NCBI GenBank assembly: GCA_025455885.1
Contig: JALOLR010000002.1
Location: 1 to 64,000 of the forward strand
DNA from: Acidimicrobiales bacterium
GTDB lineage: Bacteria > Actinomycetota > Acidimicrobiia > Acidimicrobiales > Acidimicrobilacustridaceae
Direction: 5' to 3'
DNA: 64,000 nucleotides
Shown here piece by piece: positions 13,651 through 24,063 of the stretch (its first letter is position 1; each line of letters starts with the position of its first letter). Below the pieces are notes generated by a model. It saw only the letters and a list, made by a program, of their open reading frames with translations, made no database searches and had not been told where the DNA came from. The position numbers were made by a program, and so were the translations under genes.

Positions 13651-14409
13651 ATGGGATCGAGGACCAAGGTCAGGTGCCCGAGCTGCGGCGCCAAGAACGA
13701 CGCCGACGCCCGTCGCTGCCGCATCTGCGGCACCGACGTCAGCCCGGGAGCCGAGGAGCCGATGACGGCGCCCCGGCCCGGCACGGCCCAGGTCGGGAGG
13801 GCCGGCCTCGGCCGCGTGGTCCTGATCGCCTTCGTGGTGATCCTCGGGCTCCTCGTCGCCGCGATCCTCCTCGGGGCGGTGGAGGGCCCGCGCTGGCTGA
13901 ACAACGCGGTGAACGAGATCCCCTTCCTCGATCGCGAAGCCGACGACGGCTGGACGACGCAGACCGAGGAGGCCGCCGGCTGGCAGGCCGAGATGCCGGT
14001 CGAACGGGCCCGGGGCACGACGCCCTTCCCGGGCGCCGACAGCGGCACGGCCGAGCTGTGGCTGGCCGAGTTCGGCGGGACGGCGACCGTGCCCGACACC
14101 GAGCTGTCCGTCATCTGGAGCACCGTCCCGTTCCCGGAGGGCGAGAACGTCGAGGCCTCGCTCGCCACCACCGCCGAGCAGTGGGCCGCCCAGCTCGGCG
14201 GCCGGGTGACCGAGAACGACGAGGCCACCTACGCCGGCCTCCCTGCCCGGCGGCTGAAGGTGACCGGCCTCGATCAGGGCGACGAGGCGGCCACCGTCGA
14301 TGCCCTGCTCATCCGCCGGCGCGACCAGCTGTTCGTGCTCCAGAGCCTGTCGATCTACCCCGACCACCCCCAGTTCGGCCGTCTGGTGGAGGGCTTCGAG
14401 CTGTTGTGA
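13651..14409 (+). CDS. Zinc-ribbon membrane protein of unknown function
   Basis: 252 residues. The N terminus carries a zinc ribbon (CPSCGAKNDADARRCRICG, two CXXC pairs), then a Pro/Ala linker, one membrane helix (about residues 57-78, VVLIAFVVILGLLVAAILLG) and an outside-facing domain of about 165 residues with no motif I recognise. The ATG is chosen because GGAGAGGGGT precedes it; a GTG 18 bp earlier is also in frame. The cytoplasmic-ribbon, single-helix, exported-domain layout suggests a sensor or assembly factor, but this is a guess. Confidence 0.75.
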   Translation: MGSRTKVRCPSCGAKNDADARRCRICGTDVSPGAEEPMTAPRPGTAQVGRAGLGRVVLIAFVVILGLLVAAILLGAVEGPRWLNNAVNEIPFLDREADDGWTTQTEEAAGWQAEMPVERARGTTPFPGADSGTAELWLAEFGGTATVPDTELSVIWSTVPFPEGENVEASLATTAEQWAAQLGGRVTENDEATYAGLPARRLKVTGLDQGDEAATVDALLIRRRDQLFVLQSLSIYPDHPQFGRLVEGFELL

Positions 14410-14412
14410 CGC

Positions 14413-14441
14413 CGGCCCCGGGCCCGTCCGGGCCGGGGCCG
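14413..14441. terminator. Bidirectional hairpin between convergent genes
   Basis: The 33-bp gap between two convergent stops is almost entirely one GC-rich inverted repeat: CGGCCCCGG...CCGGGGCCG with a single-base bulge. No T-run follows on either strand, so it may work with Rho or as an mRNA 3' end. Confidence 0.6.
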
Positions 14442-14442
14442 C

Positions 14443-15318
14443 TCAGCGGCGGGCGACGACGACGCGGTCGCGCCCGGCGAGGTCGGGGACGACCGTGGCG
14501 GTCGCGAAGCCCCGGTCCCGCGCCATGGCGGCCACGGGTCCGACCTGGGTCGGGGCCGACTCGAGCACCAAGGCCCCGCCGGGGGCCAGCCACCGCGGGG
14601 CCTCGGCGACGAGCTCGCGGAGGTGGTCGAGCCCGTCCGATCCCCCGAAGAGGGCCGATGCCGGCTCCCAGTCCCTGACCACCGCGGGCAACTCGTCGTC
14701 GGAGGCGACGTAGGGCGGGTTCGACACGACGACGTCGAAGCGACCGGCGAGCTCGGGCGGCAGGGCCTCGAACCAGCGTCCCTCCGCGACCCGGACCCGG
14801 GTGGCGGCCCGGCCCAGGCCGGTGAGGTTGGCCCGGGCCACGTCCAGGGCGGCGGCCGAGACATCGGTCAACCACACCTCCACGCCCGACCGCTCGGCGG
14901 CGACGGCCAGCCCGATGGCGCCCGACCCGGTGCCCAGGTCGACGACGAGACCCCCTTCGCCGCCGCTGGGGGCGCGGCAGCGGTCGAGCTCCCCGAGGGC
15001 CGCATCGACGACCTGCTCGGTCTCGGGTCGCGGGATGAGCACCCGGGGGTCGAGGAACAGCTCGAGCGAGCGGAACGACCAGACGCCCAGCACGTACTGC
15101 AGCGGCTCGCCCGTCAGTCGACGTTCGAGCATCCCGTCGAAGAAGCCCACCTCGCGGACCGTGGCGGGGCGATCGAGGGCCAGGACCAGGGCCGCTCCCG
15201 ACTCACCGGAGGCCCGCTCGACGAGGCGCCGGGCGTCGAGGACGGGGTCGCTGCCGTCGTCGAGCGCCGCCTCCAGGAGGCGGCGCTCGGCCTCGGCGCG
15301 CAGCATCCGCCACGACAC
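14443..15318 (-). CDS. prmC: Release-factor glutamine N5-methyltransferase
   Basis: SAM-dependent enzyme that methylates the Gln of the GGQ loop in RF1/RF2. The Rossmann motif DLGTGSGAIGLAVA and the catalytic NPPY (VVSNPPYVAS) are present, preceded by the helical domain that docks on the release factor (RRLTGEPLQYVLGVWSFRSLE, IPRPETEQVV). I use the GTG giving VSWRMLRAEAERRLLEA (291 residues), which aligns with usual PrmC N termini; GTG 30 bp upstream and ATG 12 bp downstream are alternatives. It follows its substrate gene prfA directly. Confidence 0.92.
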   Translation of the reverse strand: MSWRMLRAEAERRLLEAALDDGSDPVLDARRLVERASGESGAALVLALDRPATVREVGFFDGMLERRLTGEPLQYVLGVWSFRSLELFLDPRVLIPRPETEQVVDAALGELDRCRAPSGGEGGLVVDLGTGSGAIGLAVAAERSGVEVWLTDVSAAALDVARANLTGLGRAATRVRVAEGRWFEALPPELAGRFDVVVSNPPYVASDDELPAVVRDWEPASALFGGSDGLDHLRELVAEAPRWLAPGGALVLESAPTQVGPVAAMARDRGFATATVVPDLAGRDRVVVARR

Positions 15319-15352
15319 GGTGCTCTCGGGACCGGACCCCTCGTCCACCGGC

Positions 15353-16422
<1,070 letters not shown>

Positions 16423-16426
<4 letters not shown>

Positions 16427-17361
16427 GGCGCGGCGTCCGCAGCGGCCGACCCCGGGTCGAGGCGACGCCAGTCGCCGGGGACCACCACGAGCTCGGCGGG
16501 CACGGCCAGGGCCGCGGCGAGGTCGCGGGTCACGCGGTGGGCGTCACGCTCAGGCACGACGAGCACCAGTCGACCGTCGGGCGCGTGGGTGAGCCGGGCA
16601 TCGGCGGCGGCCGGCACGAGGTCGGGGTCGATCCCGACGGAGCACGCCACCACCACCGCTCCACCCCGCTCGTCGTGGCCGACGGCGATGGCCGGCGCCA
16701 CGTCCTTGACCCCGTCGCGGGGGACGGTGGGGTCGGCGGGCGACAGCCGTGACGCACCGACGAGCTCCGGGTGCTCGAGGATCCGGACGCGGAGCCACCG
16801 CTCGGCGGCGAGGCGCCCCAACGGGTGGGCCTCGGCGTCGTGGCGACGATGCGTCCTGACTTTGTCGATCACCGTCGCCAACGCCGCGGGGGTCGGCATG
16901 GCGCCGTGGAGCATGGCGAACGCGTCCCTGTCGTGGCGCCCCACGCCGACCTCGATCCGGGCCGCCACCGCCGCGCCGGCCGCGTCCTCGTCGACCACGA
17001 CCCGGGCGACCTCGAGGCCCAGCACCTCACCGCGGATCTGACCGTGCTCGGTGACCACCTCGGTGCCCGCCTCGGCGAGCGCGGCGGCGAGGCCGCGGGC
17101 CACCGCCGGTGGCTCGACCGGACCGGGCGACGGGGCCGGAACGGCGGGGCGGGCGGTTCGGCCCTCGACGGACCACACCCGAGGGGGCACGGCGAACGCG
17201 CCGGCCCGCCGGGCCAGCACGCCGGCCTCTCCGGGGTCGTCGACGAGGAGGTGCAGCTCGCTCAGCTGGTGGCGCCTCGACCACACCAGGGCCCGGCCGA
17301 GGGCGGAGGGTGCGTCGTCGACGGCGAGCACCCAGCCCACCGTGCCCCGGCGCGTCGCCAC
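16423..17361 (-). CDS. Conserved-position protein of unknown function, coupled to prfA
   Basis: At least 312 residues, acidic and Ala/Val rich, with alternating beta strands and helices but no motif I can name; no signal peptide or membrane helix. Its stop overlaps the prfA start by 4 bp, so it is a real translated gene. The first ATG/GTG/TTG in frame is the GTG used here, but the frame stays open upstream for another 50 or so codons with the same strong GC3 bias and protein-like sequence (for example LDPEQRSRLLAAKLTALVADLD). The true start may be a CTG near 17517, which would leave a 28-bp gap after rpmE. Confidence 0.7.
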
Positions 17362-17545
17362 CCCTCCGGGGAACGTGTCCTGGACGGCGGGCGGCTCGGG
17401 GTCGTCCGCGCCGGGGGAGCCCGCTGCGCCGGCGTCGAGGTCGGCGACGAGAGCGGTCAGCTTGGCGGCGAGGAGCCGCGAACGTTGCTCGGGGTCGAGG
17501 GTGACGGCGGGCCCCAGTCGACGGGCACGGACGGAGGGGACGGGG

Positions 17546-17755
17546 CTACTTGGCCCGACGCGTCCCGTACCGCTTCTCGAACTTCTCGATGCGCCCGCCG
17601 GTGTCGACCAGCTTCTGCTTCCCGGTGTAGAAGGGATGGCACTCGTTGCAGAGCTCGGAGGTGAGCTCGGCCTGCGTCGAGCGGGTGGTGAACGTGTTGC
17701 CGCACGAGCAGCGCACGGTCGCTTCGACGTACTCGGGATGGATGTCGGCCTTCAT
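17546..17755 (-). CDS. rpmE: 50S ribosomal protein L31, zinc-binding form
   Basis: 69 residues beginning [20 protein letters not shown] and containing the four zinc ligands as RCSC and LCNEC (Cys16, 18, 36, 39), so this is the C+ (zinc-containing) L31 rather than the zinc-free paralogue made under zinc limitation. The ATG has GGAGAG about 6 bases upstream. It lies between rho and the prfA group as in Mycobacterium. Confidence 0.97.
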   Translation of the reverse strand: MKADIHPEYVEATVRCSCGNTFTTRSTQAELTSELCNECHPFYTGKQKLVDTGGRIEKFEKRYGTRRAK

Positions 17756-17843
17756 GGCGCTCTCCGCTTCGAAAACTGAGGGACGGACAAGTGTGCCGGG
17801 GTCCCGCCCGGATCGCAATCTGCGGCCGGGTCGACCGGACGGC

Positions 17844-19574
17844 TCAGGCCTTCCCCATCTCGTCGAGGAAGAGGTCGTTGGAGCGGAACTCGCCGAGGCG
17901 GTCGACGAGCATCTCGAGGCCCGCTCCCCCGCTGCCGGACTCCGCGGCCAGCCCGCTCAGCACCCGACGCAGCTTCCAGACCTTCTGCAGCTGGGGCCGG
18001 TCGAAGAGCAGTTCCTCGTGACGGGTGGACGAGGCGTCCACGTCGATCGCCGGGTACACCCGCCGCTCGGCGAGGCGCCGGTCGAGGCGCAGCTCCATGT
18101 TCCCGGTGCCCTTGAACTCCTCGAAGATCACCTCGTCCATCTTCGACCCGGTCTCGACGAGGGCCGTCGCCAGGATCGTGAGCGAACCGCCCTCCTCGAT
18201 GTTGCGGGCGGCGCCGAAGAACTTCTTGGGCGGGTACAGGGCACCGGTGTCGATGCCGCCGCTCATCACGCGCCCGGTGGCGGGAGCGGCGAGGTTGTAG
18301 GCGCGGGCGAGTCGGGTGATGCCGTCGAGGATCACCACGACGTCCTTGCCCTCCTCGACCCGGCGCTTGGCCCGCTCGATGACCAGTTCGGCGATCGCGG
18401 TGTGCTCCTCGGTGGGTCGGTCGAAGGTCGAGGCGACCACCTCACCCTTCACGGACCGGCGCATGTCGGTGACCTCCTCGGGACGCTCGTCGACGAGGAG
18501 GACGATCAGCTCGACCTCGGGGTTGTTGGTCTCGATCGCCTTGGCGATCTGCTTCATGACCGTGGTCTTCCCCGCCTTGGGCGGCGACACGATCATCCCC
18601 CGCTGACCTTTCCCGATCGGGCAGATCAGGTCGATGATCCGCGCCGTCATGTCGTAGGGACTGTCAGGGGTCTCGAGCCGGAGCCGCTCGTCGGGGAACA
18701 ACGGGGTGAGGTCCTCGAACCGGCGTCGCCCGCGCGCCACCTCGACGTCGGCGCCGTTGACGGCGTCGATGCGCAGGAGAGCGGGGTTCTTCTCGTTGCG
18801 GGTCGCCGGCCGGCTGGTGCCCTTGATGTGGTCGCCCCGGCGGAGCGCGAACTGCCGGGTCTGCTTGACCGACACGTACACGTCGTCCTTGCCCGGGAGG
18901 TAGCCGTCGACCCGGATGAAGCCGTAGCCCTCGTCCCGGAGATCGAGGAGCCCCTCCACCTCCGCCGCCTCGGCGGCGGGGACGTCGTCCGGGCGATCGG
19001 GGCGCTCGCCCCGGTCGGTGCCGCGGTCCCGGCCGCGGCGTCGACGTCGCCGACCCGGTTCGGCCTCGGCGCCGTTCCCGGGGGACGACGCCGTCGGGGG
19101 GCCGTCGGTCGGGGCTGCGGGGAGGGAGGCCGGGCCGGGCTCGGCGGCCTCGACCCCGGTCGACTCGTCGTCGGTCGTGTCGGGGGCCGGCTCGTGGGAC
19201 TCGGCCTCGGCCTCGGCGTCGCGGGTCCGGCGGGTCCGGCGGGAGCGGGGTGCCGGGGAGGGGGTCGCGTCCCCCGGCTCGTCGCCCAGCTCGGACGCGA
19301 TGGCCTCGGGCTCGGACGGGGCGGCCTCCGGCTCGATGGCGACGGCCTCCGGCTCAGCCGGTGCGGGCGCCGACGCGTCGGCCGGCTCTGCGACCTCGGT
19401 GGCGACGTCGGTCCGCGTGGTGACCCCGGTCAGCTCGAGGACGAGGTCGACGATGTCGGCCTTCTTGGCCCTCGACCCGGGCTTGCCGCCCAGCGCCGTG
19501 GCGATGGTCATCAGCTCGTCGCGATCCTTGCGCTCGAGCGCCGATCGTTCGAGTTGCTCGGAATCCGCGCTCAT
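17844..19574 (-). CDS. rho: Transcription termination factor Rho, with long disordered insertion
   Basis: Hexameric RNA helicase that ends transcription. 576 residues. Rho N-terminal helical domain at about 11-50, then a low-complexity acidic/Pro/Arg insertion at about 51-203 including an R/D-rich patch ([20 protein letters not shown]), then the RNA-binding cold-shock fold (about 205-285, [19 protein letters not shown]) and the ATPase with P-loop PPKAGKTT at 332-339. Such insertions are typical of high-GC actinobacterial Rho. ATG start preceded by GAGGTG. A 434-bp gap with strong secondary structure lies upstream and may carry autoregulation. Confidence 0.97.
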   Translation of the reverse strand: MSADSEQLERSALERKDRDELMTIATALGGKPGSRAKKADIVDLVLELTGVTTRTDVATEVAEPADASAPAPAEPEAVAIEPEAAPSEPEAIASELGDEPGDATPSPAPRSRRTRRTRDAEAEAESHEPAPDTTDDESTGVEAAEPGPASLPAAPTDGPPTASSPGNGAEAEPGRRRRRRGRDRGTDRGERPDRPDDVPAAEAAEVEGLLDLRDEGYGFIRVDGYLPGKDDVYVSVKQTRQFALRRGDHIKGTSRPATRNEKNPALLRIDAVNGADVEVARGRRRFEDLTPLFPDERLRLETPDSPYDMTARIIDLICPIGKGQRGMIVSPPKAGKTTVMKQIAKAIETNNPEVELIVLLVDERPEEVTDMRRSVKGEVVASTFDRPTEEHTAIAELVIERAKRRVEEGKDVVVILDGITRLARAYNLAAPATGRVMSGGIDTGALYPPKKFFGAARNIEEGGSLTILATALVETGSKMDEVIFEEFKGTGNMELRLDRRLAERRVYPAIDVDASSTRHEELLFDRPQLQKVWKLRRVLSGLAAESGSGGAGLEMLVDRLGEFRSNDLFLDEMGKA

Positions 19575-19834
19575 CGGTGTGCACCTCGTCGGGGACGTGG
19601 CAGGAAGGCCACGGGGGGAAGGCCATCGCTTCGATGGCGGGGAGGGGGCTGACACGGCAGAGCGCCGGGCCCGGGCCGGAACCGACGTGAGGGCGTGAGA
19701 GCCCCCTGCGTCGACGCCGACCGCTCCGGTCGACCGGTTCGGACGCCCTCGAAGGGGTCTCCGCCGATCGACGGCCCTGACACGGTAGTGGCGGAGGGGC
19801 GGTGCGGCAACCGCCGCGACGGCCCGCGGGATCT

Positions 19835-19904
19835 CATCCGGGGCCGGTCCGGCTCCGTAGACCGGGCATCACCTCCCGCCGCGGTGATGCCCACGCCCCG
19901 GATG
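19835..19904. other. Putative structured RNA element: three-way junction upstream of rho
   Basis: Outer stem CATCCGGGGC (19835-19844) pairs perfectly with GCCCCGGATG (19895-19904). Inside are two hairpins: GGTC / GACC (about 19846-19863, 10-base loop) and a perfect 10-bp stem GGGCATCACC (19864-19873) / GGTGATGCCC (19883-19892) with a 9-base loop. Only 0-2 unpaired bases join the helices. The fold is possible on either strand; the minus strand would be part of the rho leader. I do not recognise a known riboswitch or ribozyme consensus. Confidence 0.45.
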
Positions 19905-19952
19905 ACCGGCTGACGTCATCCCCACGATGGCCGGTTCCTCCCGACCGGCGAC

Positions 19953-19984
19953 CCGGAGGTCCGACCCCAGGGTCGGGCCTCCGG
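19953..19984 (-). terminator. Terminator-like hairpin after the proposed homoserine kinase gene
   Basis: A 15-bp stem (CCGGAGGTCCGACCC against GGGTCGGGCCTCCGG, one G-T pair) with a 2-base spacer begins 25 bp after the stop of the upstream gene. No T-run follows, as is common in high-GC actinobacteria. It separates the threonine genes from rho. Confidence 0.6.
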
Positions 19985-20008
19985 CGCGTCCGGGGGCGGT
20001 CGGCCCGG

Positions 20009-21157
20009 TCAGCGCACCCCGACGAGTCGGGCCATGAGCTCGTGGCCGACCACCAGGGGGGCGTCGGCCACCCCGGCCTCGGTGTACGTGCCCCCTGCGC
20101 CCGGGTGCCGGGAGTCGACGAGCAGGTACGGGACCGGGTCGGGGGTGTGGGTCCGCAGGGCCAGAGGGGTGGCGTGGTCGGGCAGCAGCAGCATTCGCCA
20201 CGGCCCGAGTCGGTCGAGGCCGGGGACGAGGTCGGCGAGGATGCGCCGGTCCCAGTTCTCGAGGGCGCGGACCTTCTCCTCCACGTCGCCTGCGTGCCCG
20301 GCCTCGTCGCTGGCCTCGACGTGGATGATGAAGAGGTCGGCCCCGTCGGCCAGCGCGTCGAGGGCGCAGTCGCGCTTGCCCTCGTAATCGGTGTCGTACC
20401 ACCCGGTGGCCGTCTCGAGGTTGACGACCTCGATGCCGGTGAGGACCCCGAGCCCCCTGACGAGGTCGACGGCGGTCACGAGCGCCGCGTCGAGGCCGTA
20501 GGCGTCGGCGAACGACGGCATCCGGGGTTGGAAGCCCTGGCCCCACAGCCACACCTGGTTGGCGGCGAGCGGGCTGGCCCCCACGATCGACCGGGACGCC
20601 TCCATCAGTCGGCGCAGGTGCGGAGCGGCGGCACCGGTGGGCCACACGGACGGCTTGCCGGTGAGGTCGTGCGGGGGGACGCACTCGGCCTCCACCCAGT
20701 CCTGGGGGGCGACCATGATGTGGCGGTACTGCACGCCGGGGTGGAACGACACGCCGTCCCCGCCGAGCTCGCGGTCGAGCGCCTCGAGCACCCCGGCGGC
20801 CTCGGCAGTGGAGGGGTGCCCCCCGGCGAAGTCGACCATGGTGCCGTCGTCGCCGACGGTGACGAGGTTGCACCGGTAGGCGACCTGGTCGGGGGCGAGC
20901 TTCAGCCCGAGGGCGGCGGCCTCGATCGGCGCCCGACCGGTGTGGTAGCGGGCGGGGTCGTAGCCGAAGATCGACATGTTGCCGACGTCGGACCCCGGCG
21001 GCAGCCCGTCGGGGATCACCCCTGCCCGGCCGACCTCACCACGCGCCGCCAACGCGTCGAGGTGCGGCGTGTGGGCGACCTCGAGGGGCGTTCGTCCCCC
21101 GAGCGACTCGAGGGGCTCGTCGGCACAGCCGTCGGGGACGCACACCACGTACTTCAT
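20009..21157 (-). CDS. Proposed homoserine kinase (cofactor-independent phosphoglycerate mutase family)
   Basis: 382 residues of the ApgM branch of the alkaline phosphatase superfamily: metal ligand Asp9 in VPDGCADEP, nucleophile Ser62 in DVGNMSIFGYDP, ligands in HVEASDEAGHAGD and LLLPDHATP. It follows hom and thrC, where Mycobacterium has thrB, and no GHMP-type thrB is in the window. The ApgM-like subfamily described as proposed homoserine kinase (TIGR02535) is defined by this context, so phosphorylation of homoserine is more likely than glycolytic mutase activity. An ATG 12 bp upstream is an alternative start. Function is inferred, not shown. Confidence 0.8.
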   Translation of the reverse strand: MKYVVCVPDGCADEPLESLGGRTPLEVAHTPHLDALAARGEVGRAGVIPDGLPPGSDVGNMSIFGYDPARYHTGRAPIEAAALGLKLAPDQVAYRCNLVTVGDDGTMVDFAGGHPSTAEAAGVLEALDRELGGDGVSFHPGVQYRHIMVAPQDWVEAECVPPHDLTGKPSVWPTGAAAPHLRRLMEASRSIVGASPLAANQVWLWGQGFQPRMPSFADAYGLDAALVTAVDLVRGLGVLTGIEVVNLETATGWYDTDYEGKRDCALDALADGADLFIIHVEASDEAGHAGDVEEKVRALENWDRRILADLVPGLDRLGPWRMLLLPDHATPLALRTHTPDPVPYLLVDSRHPGAGGTYTEAGVADAPLVVGHELMARLVGVR

Positions 21158-21216
21158 GGTCGTGATCATGGCCCAACGCGAGGACCGCCCGCCCACCGGG
21201 CGGGTGACCGCCGCGA

Positions 21217-22611
21217 TCAGCCGAGGGCGCCGTCGATGGCCGTCTCGAGCGTGAGGAGGTCGGCGTCCACGACGTCGAAGCGCTCGGGGCGCTCGAAGAG
21301 GTCCGCCAGGTGGGCGGGCAGCGCCGGTCGGACGCCCGTCGCCGCCTCGACGGCGTCGGGGAACTTCGCGGGATGCGCCGTCGCCAGCACCACCATCGGC
21401 ACCGTCGCGTCGCCCCGGGCCCGGCGGGCGGCCGCCAGGCCGACCGCGGTGTGGGGATCGAGCAGCCGGCCGTGGCGCTCGTACTCCTCCCGGATGGTGG
21501 CCGAGGTCTCGTCGTCGTCCACCCGGGCCGCCGCCCAGTGCTCGGCAAGCAGGTCGAGGCGCCCGTCGCCGATCGCAACGGTGCCCTCGGCCCGGAACCG
21601 TGTCATCAGCTCGGCGATGGCTGCGCCGTCGCGCCCGTAGAGCTCGAAGAGCAGCCGTTCGAGGTTCGACGAGACCTGGATGTCCATGCTCGGGCTCAGC
21701 GTGGGATGGACCTCGCCGATGGTCATCGCCCCACTGGTCAGGAACCGGGTGAGGATGTCGTTGCGGTTCGAGGCGACGACGAACCGGCTGGCGGGGACGC
21801 CCATGCGCTGGGCGACGTAGCCGGCGAAGACGTTGCCGAAGTTCCCGGTGGGCACCGAGAAGGCGACGGGGGCGCCGGCCGCGAGCCGCGCCGCGGAGGT
21901 GGCGTAGTAGACGACCTGCGCCATCACCCGGGCCCAGTTGATGGAGTTCACCGCCGAGAGGCGTCGGCGTTCCCGGAACCCGGTGTCGGCGAACAGGGCC
22001 TTGACGAGGTCCTGGCAGTCGTCGAACGTGCCCCGCACCGCGAGGTTGTGCACGTTCGGGGCCGTCACGGTGGTCATCTGGCGTCGTTGGACCTCCGACA
22101 CCCGGCCCTCGGGGTGCAGGATCACGATGTCGATGCTGGCGCGGTCGCGGCACGCCTCGATGGCGGCGGACCCGGTGTCCCCGGAGGTCGCCCCCACGAT
22201 CGTCACCCGATCGCCCCGTTCGGTCAGGACGTGGTCGAACAGCCGCCCGACGAGTTGGAGCGCCACGTCCTTGAACGCCAGCGTGGGTCCGTGGAACAGC
22301 TCGGCCAGCCAGATCCCGTCGCCGATGTCGACGAGGGGCACGACGTCGGGCGCGTCGAAGGTGGCGTACGCGTCGCCCACCATCGCCACGAAGGCGTCAC
22401 GGTCGACGCTGCCCTCGACGAAGGGCCACATGACCTCGACGGCGACGTCGGCGTAGGGCATCGATGCGAACCGCCGGGGAGCGTCGGCGGCGAGCGCCGG
22501 CCAGGTCGAGGGCACGTAGAGGCCGCCGTCCACCGCCAGGCCGGCGAGCAGCACGTCGGCGAAGTCGAGGGCGGGCGCCGACCCCCTCGTGCTCACGTAG
22601 GTGACGGTCAC
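21217..22611 (-). CDS. thrC: Threonine synthase
   Basis: PLP enzyme converting O-phosphohomoserine to threonine. 464 residues, the longer threonine synthase form with the N-terminal VSTRG start and LFHGPTLAFKDVALQLVG, which contains the PLP-binding Lys. GATSGDTGSAAIE and VPTGNFGNVFAGY form the phosphate cup and cofactor loop. The GTG start overlaps the hom stop by 4 bp (GTGA), so the two are coupled. Next gene downstream is the proposed homoserine kinase, completing aspartate-semialdehyde to threonine. Confidence 0.96.
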   Translation of the reverse strand: MTVTYVSTRGSAPALDFADVLLAGLAVDGGLYVPSTWPALAADAPRRFASMPYADVAVEVMWPFVEGSVDRDAFVAMVGDAYATFDAPDVVPLVDIGDGIWLAELFHGPTLAFKDVALQLVGRLFDHVLTERGDRVTIVGATSGDTGSAAIEACRDRASIDIVILHPEGRVSEVQRRQMTTVTAPNVHNLAVRGTFDDCQDLVKALFADTGFRERRRLSAVNSINWARVMAQVVYYATSAARLAAGAPVAFSVPTGNFGNVFAGYVAQRMGVPASRFVVASNRNDILTRFLTSGAMTIGEVHPTLSPSMDIQVSSNLERLLFELYGRDGAAIAELMTRFRAEGTVAIGDGRLDLLAEHWAAARVDDDETSATIREEYERHGRLLDPHTAVGLAAARRARGDATVPMVVLATAHPAKFPDAVEAATGVRPALPAHLADLFERPERFDVVDADLLTLETAIDGALG

Positions 22612-23945
22612 CGGGGCTGGCCCTCGTCGCCGAGGACCCGCACGACGCTCCCCACCCGTGCCACCACATCGAGCTCGCGCAGGTCGGCGACGGTGTCCCA
22701 CAGGTCGCGCTCTCTGGCGAGGTGGGTGATGAAGTCGATGCGGGCCTCGGCACCGGCCGGCTCCACCGTCGGGTCCGGGGAGGGGCCCTCCTGCTCCATC
22801 GAGGCGATGGACACCCCGTGGGCGCTGAACACACCGGCGATGGTGGCCAGGACGCCCGGGCGGTCGGCGGCGTGCACCCCGACGTAGAACGCCGACGCGA
22901 GATCGTCGACCGGGAAGAGGGGGACGTCGGCGAACGTCCCCAGGCTGGCGTGGCCGCCGCGGCGCAGGTTGGCCGCGGCGTCGATGAGGTCGCCGAGCAA
23001 CGCGCTGGCGGTCGGGTCGCCGCCAGCACCTCGGCCGTAGAACATCAGGTCGCCGACGAACGTGCCCTGCACGAACACGGCGTTGAAGCTCTCGCGCACC
23101 GACGCCAGCGGGTGGGTGACCGGGACCAGGGCGGGGTGGACACGGGCCACGACCGACGGTCCGGACGCGCCGTCGAAGCGCTCGGCGACCGCCAGGAGCT
23201 TCACGACGAACCCGTGGCGACCCGCGAAGTCGATGTCGTGGGCGCTGAGCCCGCTGATGCCTTCGCAGGCCACGTCGGCAGCCCGCACCCGGGCCCCGAA
23301 GGCCAACGACGCCACGATGGCGATCTTGGCGCCGGCGTCGAGGCCCTCCACATCGGCGGTGGGGTCGGCCTCGGCGTAGCCGAGCTCCTGGGCCTCGAGG
23401 AGGGCCGCGGGGAAATCGGCTCCCGCCTCGGTCATGCGGGTCAGGATGTAGTTGGTGGTGCCGTTCATGATCCCGAGCACGCGCTCGACGGGCTCGCCGA
23501 GCAGCGACTCGCGCAACGGGCGGACGAACGGGACGCCCCCGGCCACGGCGGCCTCGAACAGCAGGTCCACCCCGGCGGCCTCGGCGGCCGCGAAGACCTC
23601 GGGACCGGCCACGGCGAGGAGCTCCTTGTTGGCCGTGACGACGGCCTTGCCGGACGCCATGGCGTCGAGGAGCAGCTCCCCGGCGGGCTCCACCCCACCC
23701 ATGACCTCGACGACCACGTCGATGTCGGGGTCGGCGACGATCGAGGCGGCATCGGTGGTCATCACGTCGGCGGCCAGCGCGACCGACCGCGGCCTCGTGG
23801 CGTCGCGTACGGCCACCCGGGCGATCTCGAGCCGGAGGCCGGTCCGGGCGGCGATGACCTCGCGCTGGTCGTCGACGAGGGCGATGAGCGACGAGCCGAC
23901 GGTGCCGCATCCGAGCACACCGACCCTGACCACGGATCCGTTCAC
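22608..23945 (-). CDS. hom: Homoserine dehydrogenase with ACT domain
   Basis: Reduces aspartate semialdehyde to homoserine. 445 residues: NAD(P)-binding GVLGCGTVG at 9-17, the ELGYAEADPTADVEGLDAG catalytic segment, and a C-terminal ACT domain (about 360-430, ADRPGVLATIAGVFSAHGVSI) for threonine feedback. It opens the hom-thrC-kinase group. In Mycobacterium lysA lies immediately upstream; here the heme island intervenes. Confidence 0.97.
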   Translation of the reverse strand: MNGSVVRVGVLGCGTVGSSLIALVDDQREVIAARTGLRLEIARVAVRDATRPRSVALAADVMTTDAASIVADPDIDVVVEVMGGVEPAGELLLDAMASGKAVVTANKELLAVAGPEVFAAAEAAGVDLLFEAAVAGGVPFVRPLRESLLGEPVERVLGIMNGTTNYILTRMTEAGADFPAALLEAQELGYAEADPTADVEGLDAGAKIAIVASLAFGARVRAADVACEGISGLSAHDIDFAGRHGFVVKLLAVAERFDGASGPSVVARVHPALVPVTHPLASVRESFNAVFVQGTFVGDLMFYGRGAGGDPTASALLGDLIDAAANLRRGGHASLGTFADVPLFPVDDLASAFYVGVHAADRPGVLATIAGVFSAHGVSIASMEQEGPSPDPTVEPAGAEARIDFITHLARERDLWDTVADLRELDVVARVGSVVRVLGDEGQPR

Positions 23946-24063
23946 GTGGCGAGGCTACCGGCGCCGTGACCGGGCCCCGGATGGCGTGCGCCCGCAGGGC
24001 GACGCGCCACGTTCCGGACCCGGACGCAACTGCCTCGCGCCGGTCGACGCCTATCCTGATCGA

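Larger units (their letters stand above)
19575..20008 (-). other. 434-bp non-coding region upstream of rho
   Basis: No convincing coding frame. Reading toward rho it holds a strong terminator-like hairpin after the kinase gene, a three-way-junction structure at 19835-19904, a long-range 8-bp inverted repeat AGGGGGCT (19643-19650) / AGCCCCCT (19700-19707), and a small hairpin GCCATCG-CTT-CGATGGC (19622-19638) about 50 bases before the start. No clear sigma-70-type promoter could be picked. Rho leaders in several bacteria mediate Rho self-attenuation; a similar role is inferred only. Confidence 0.5.
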
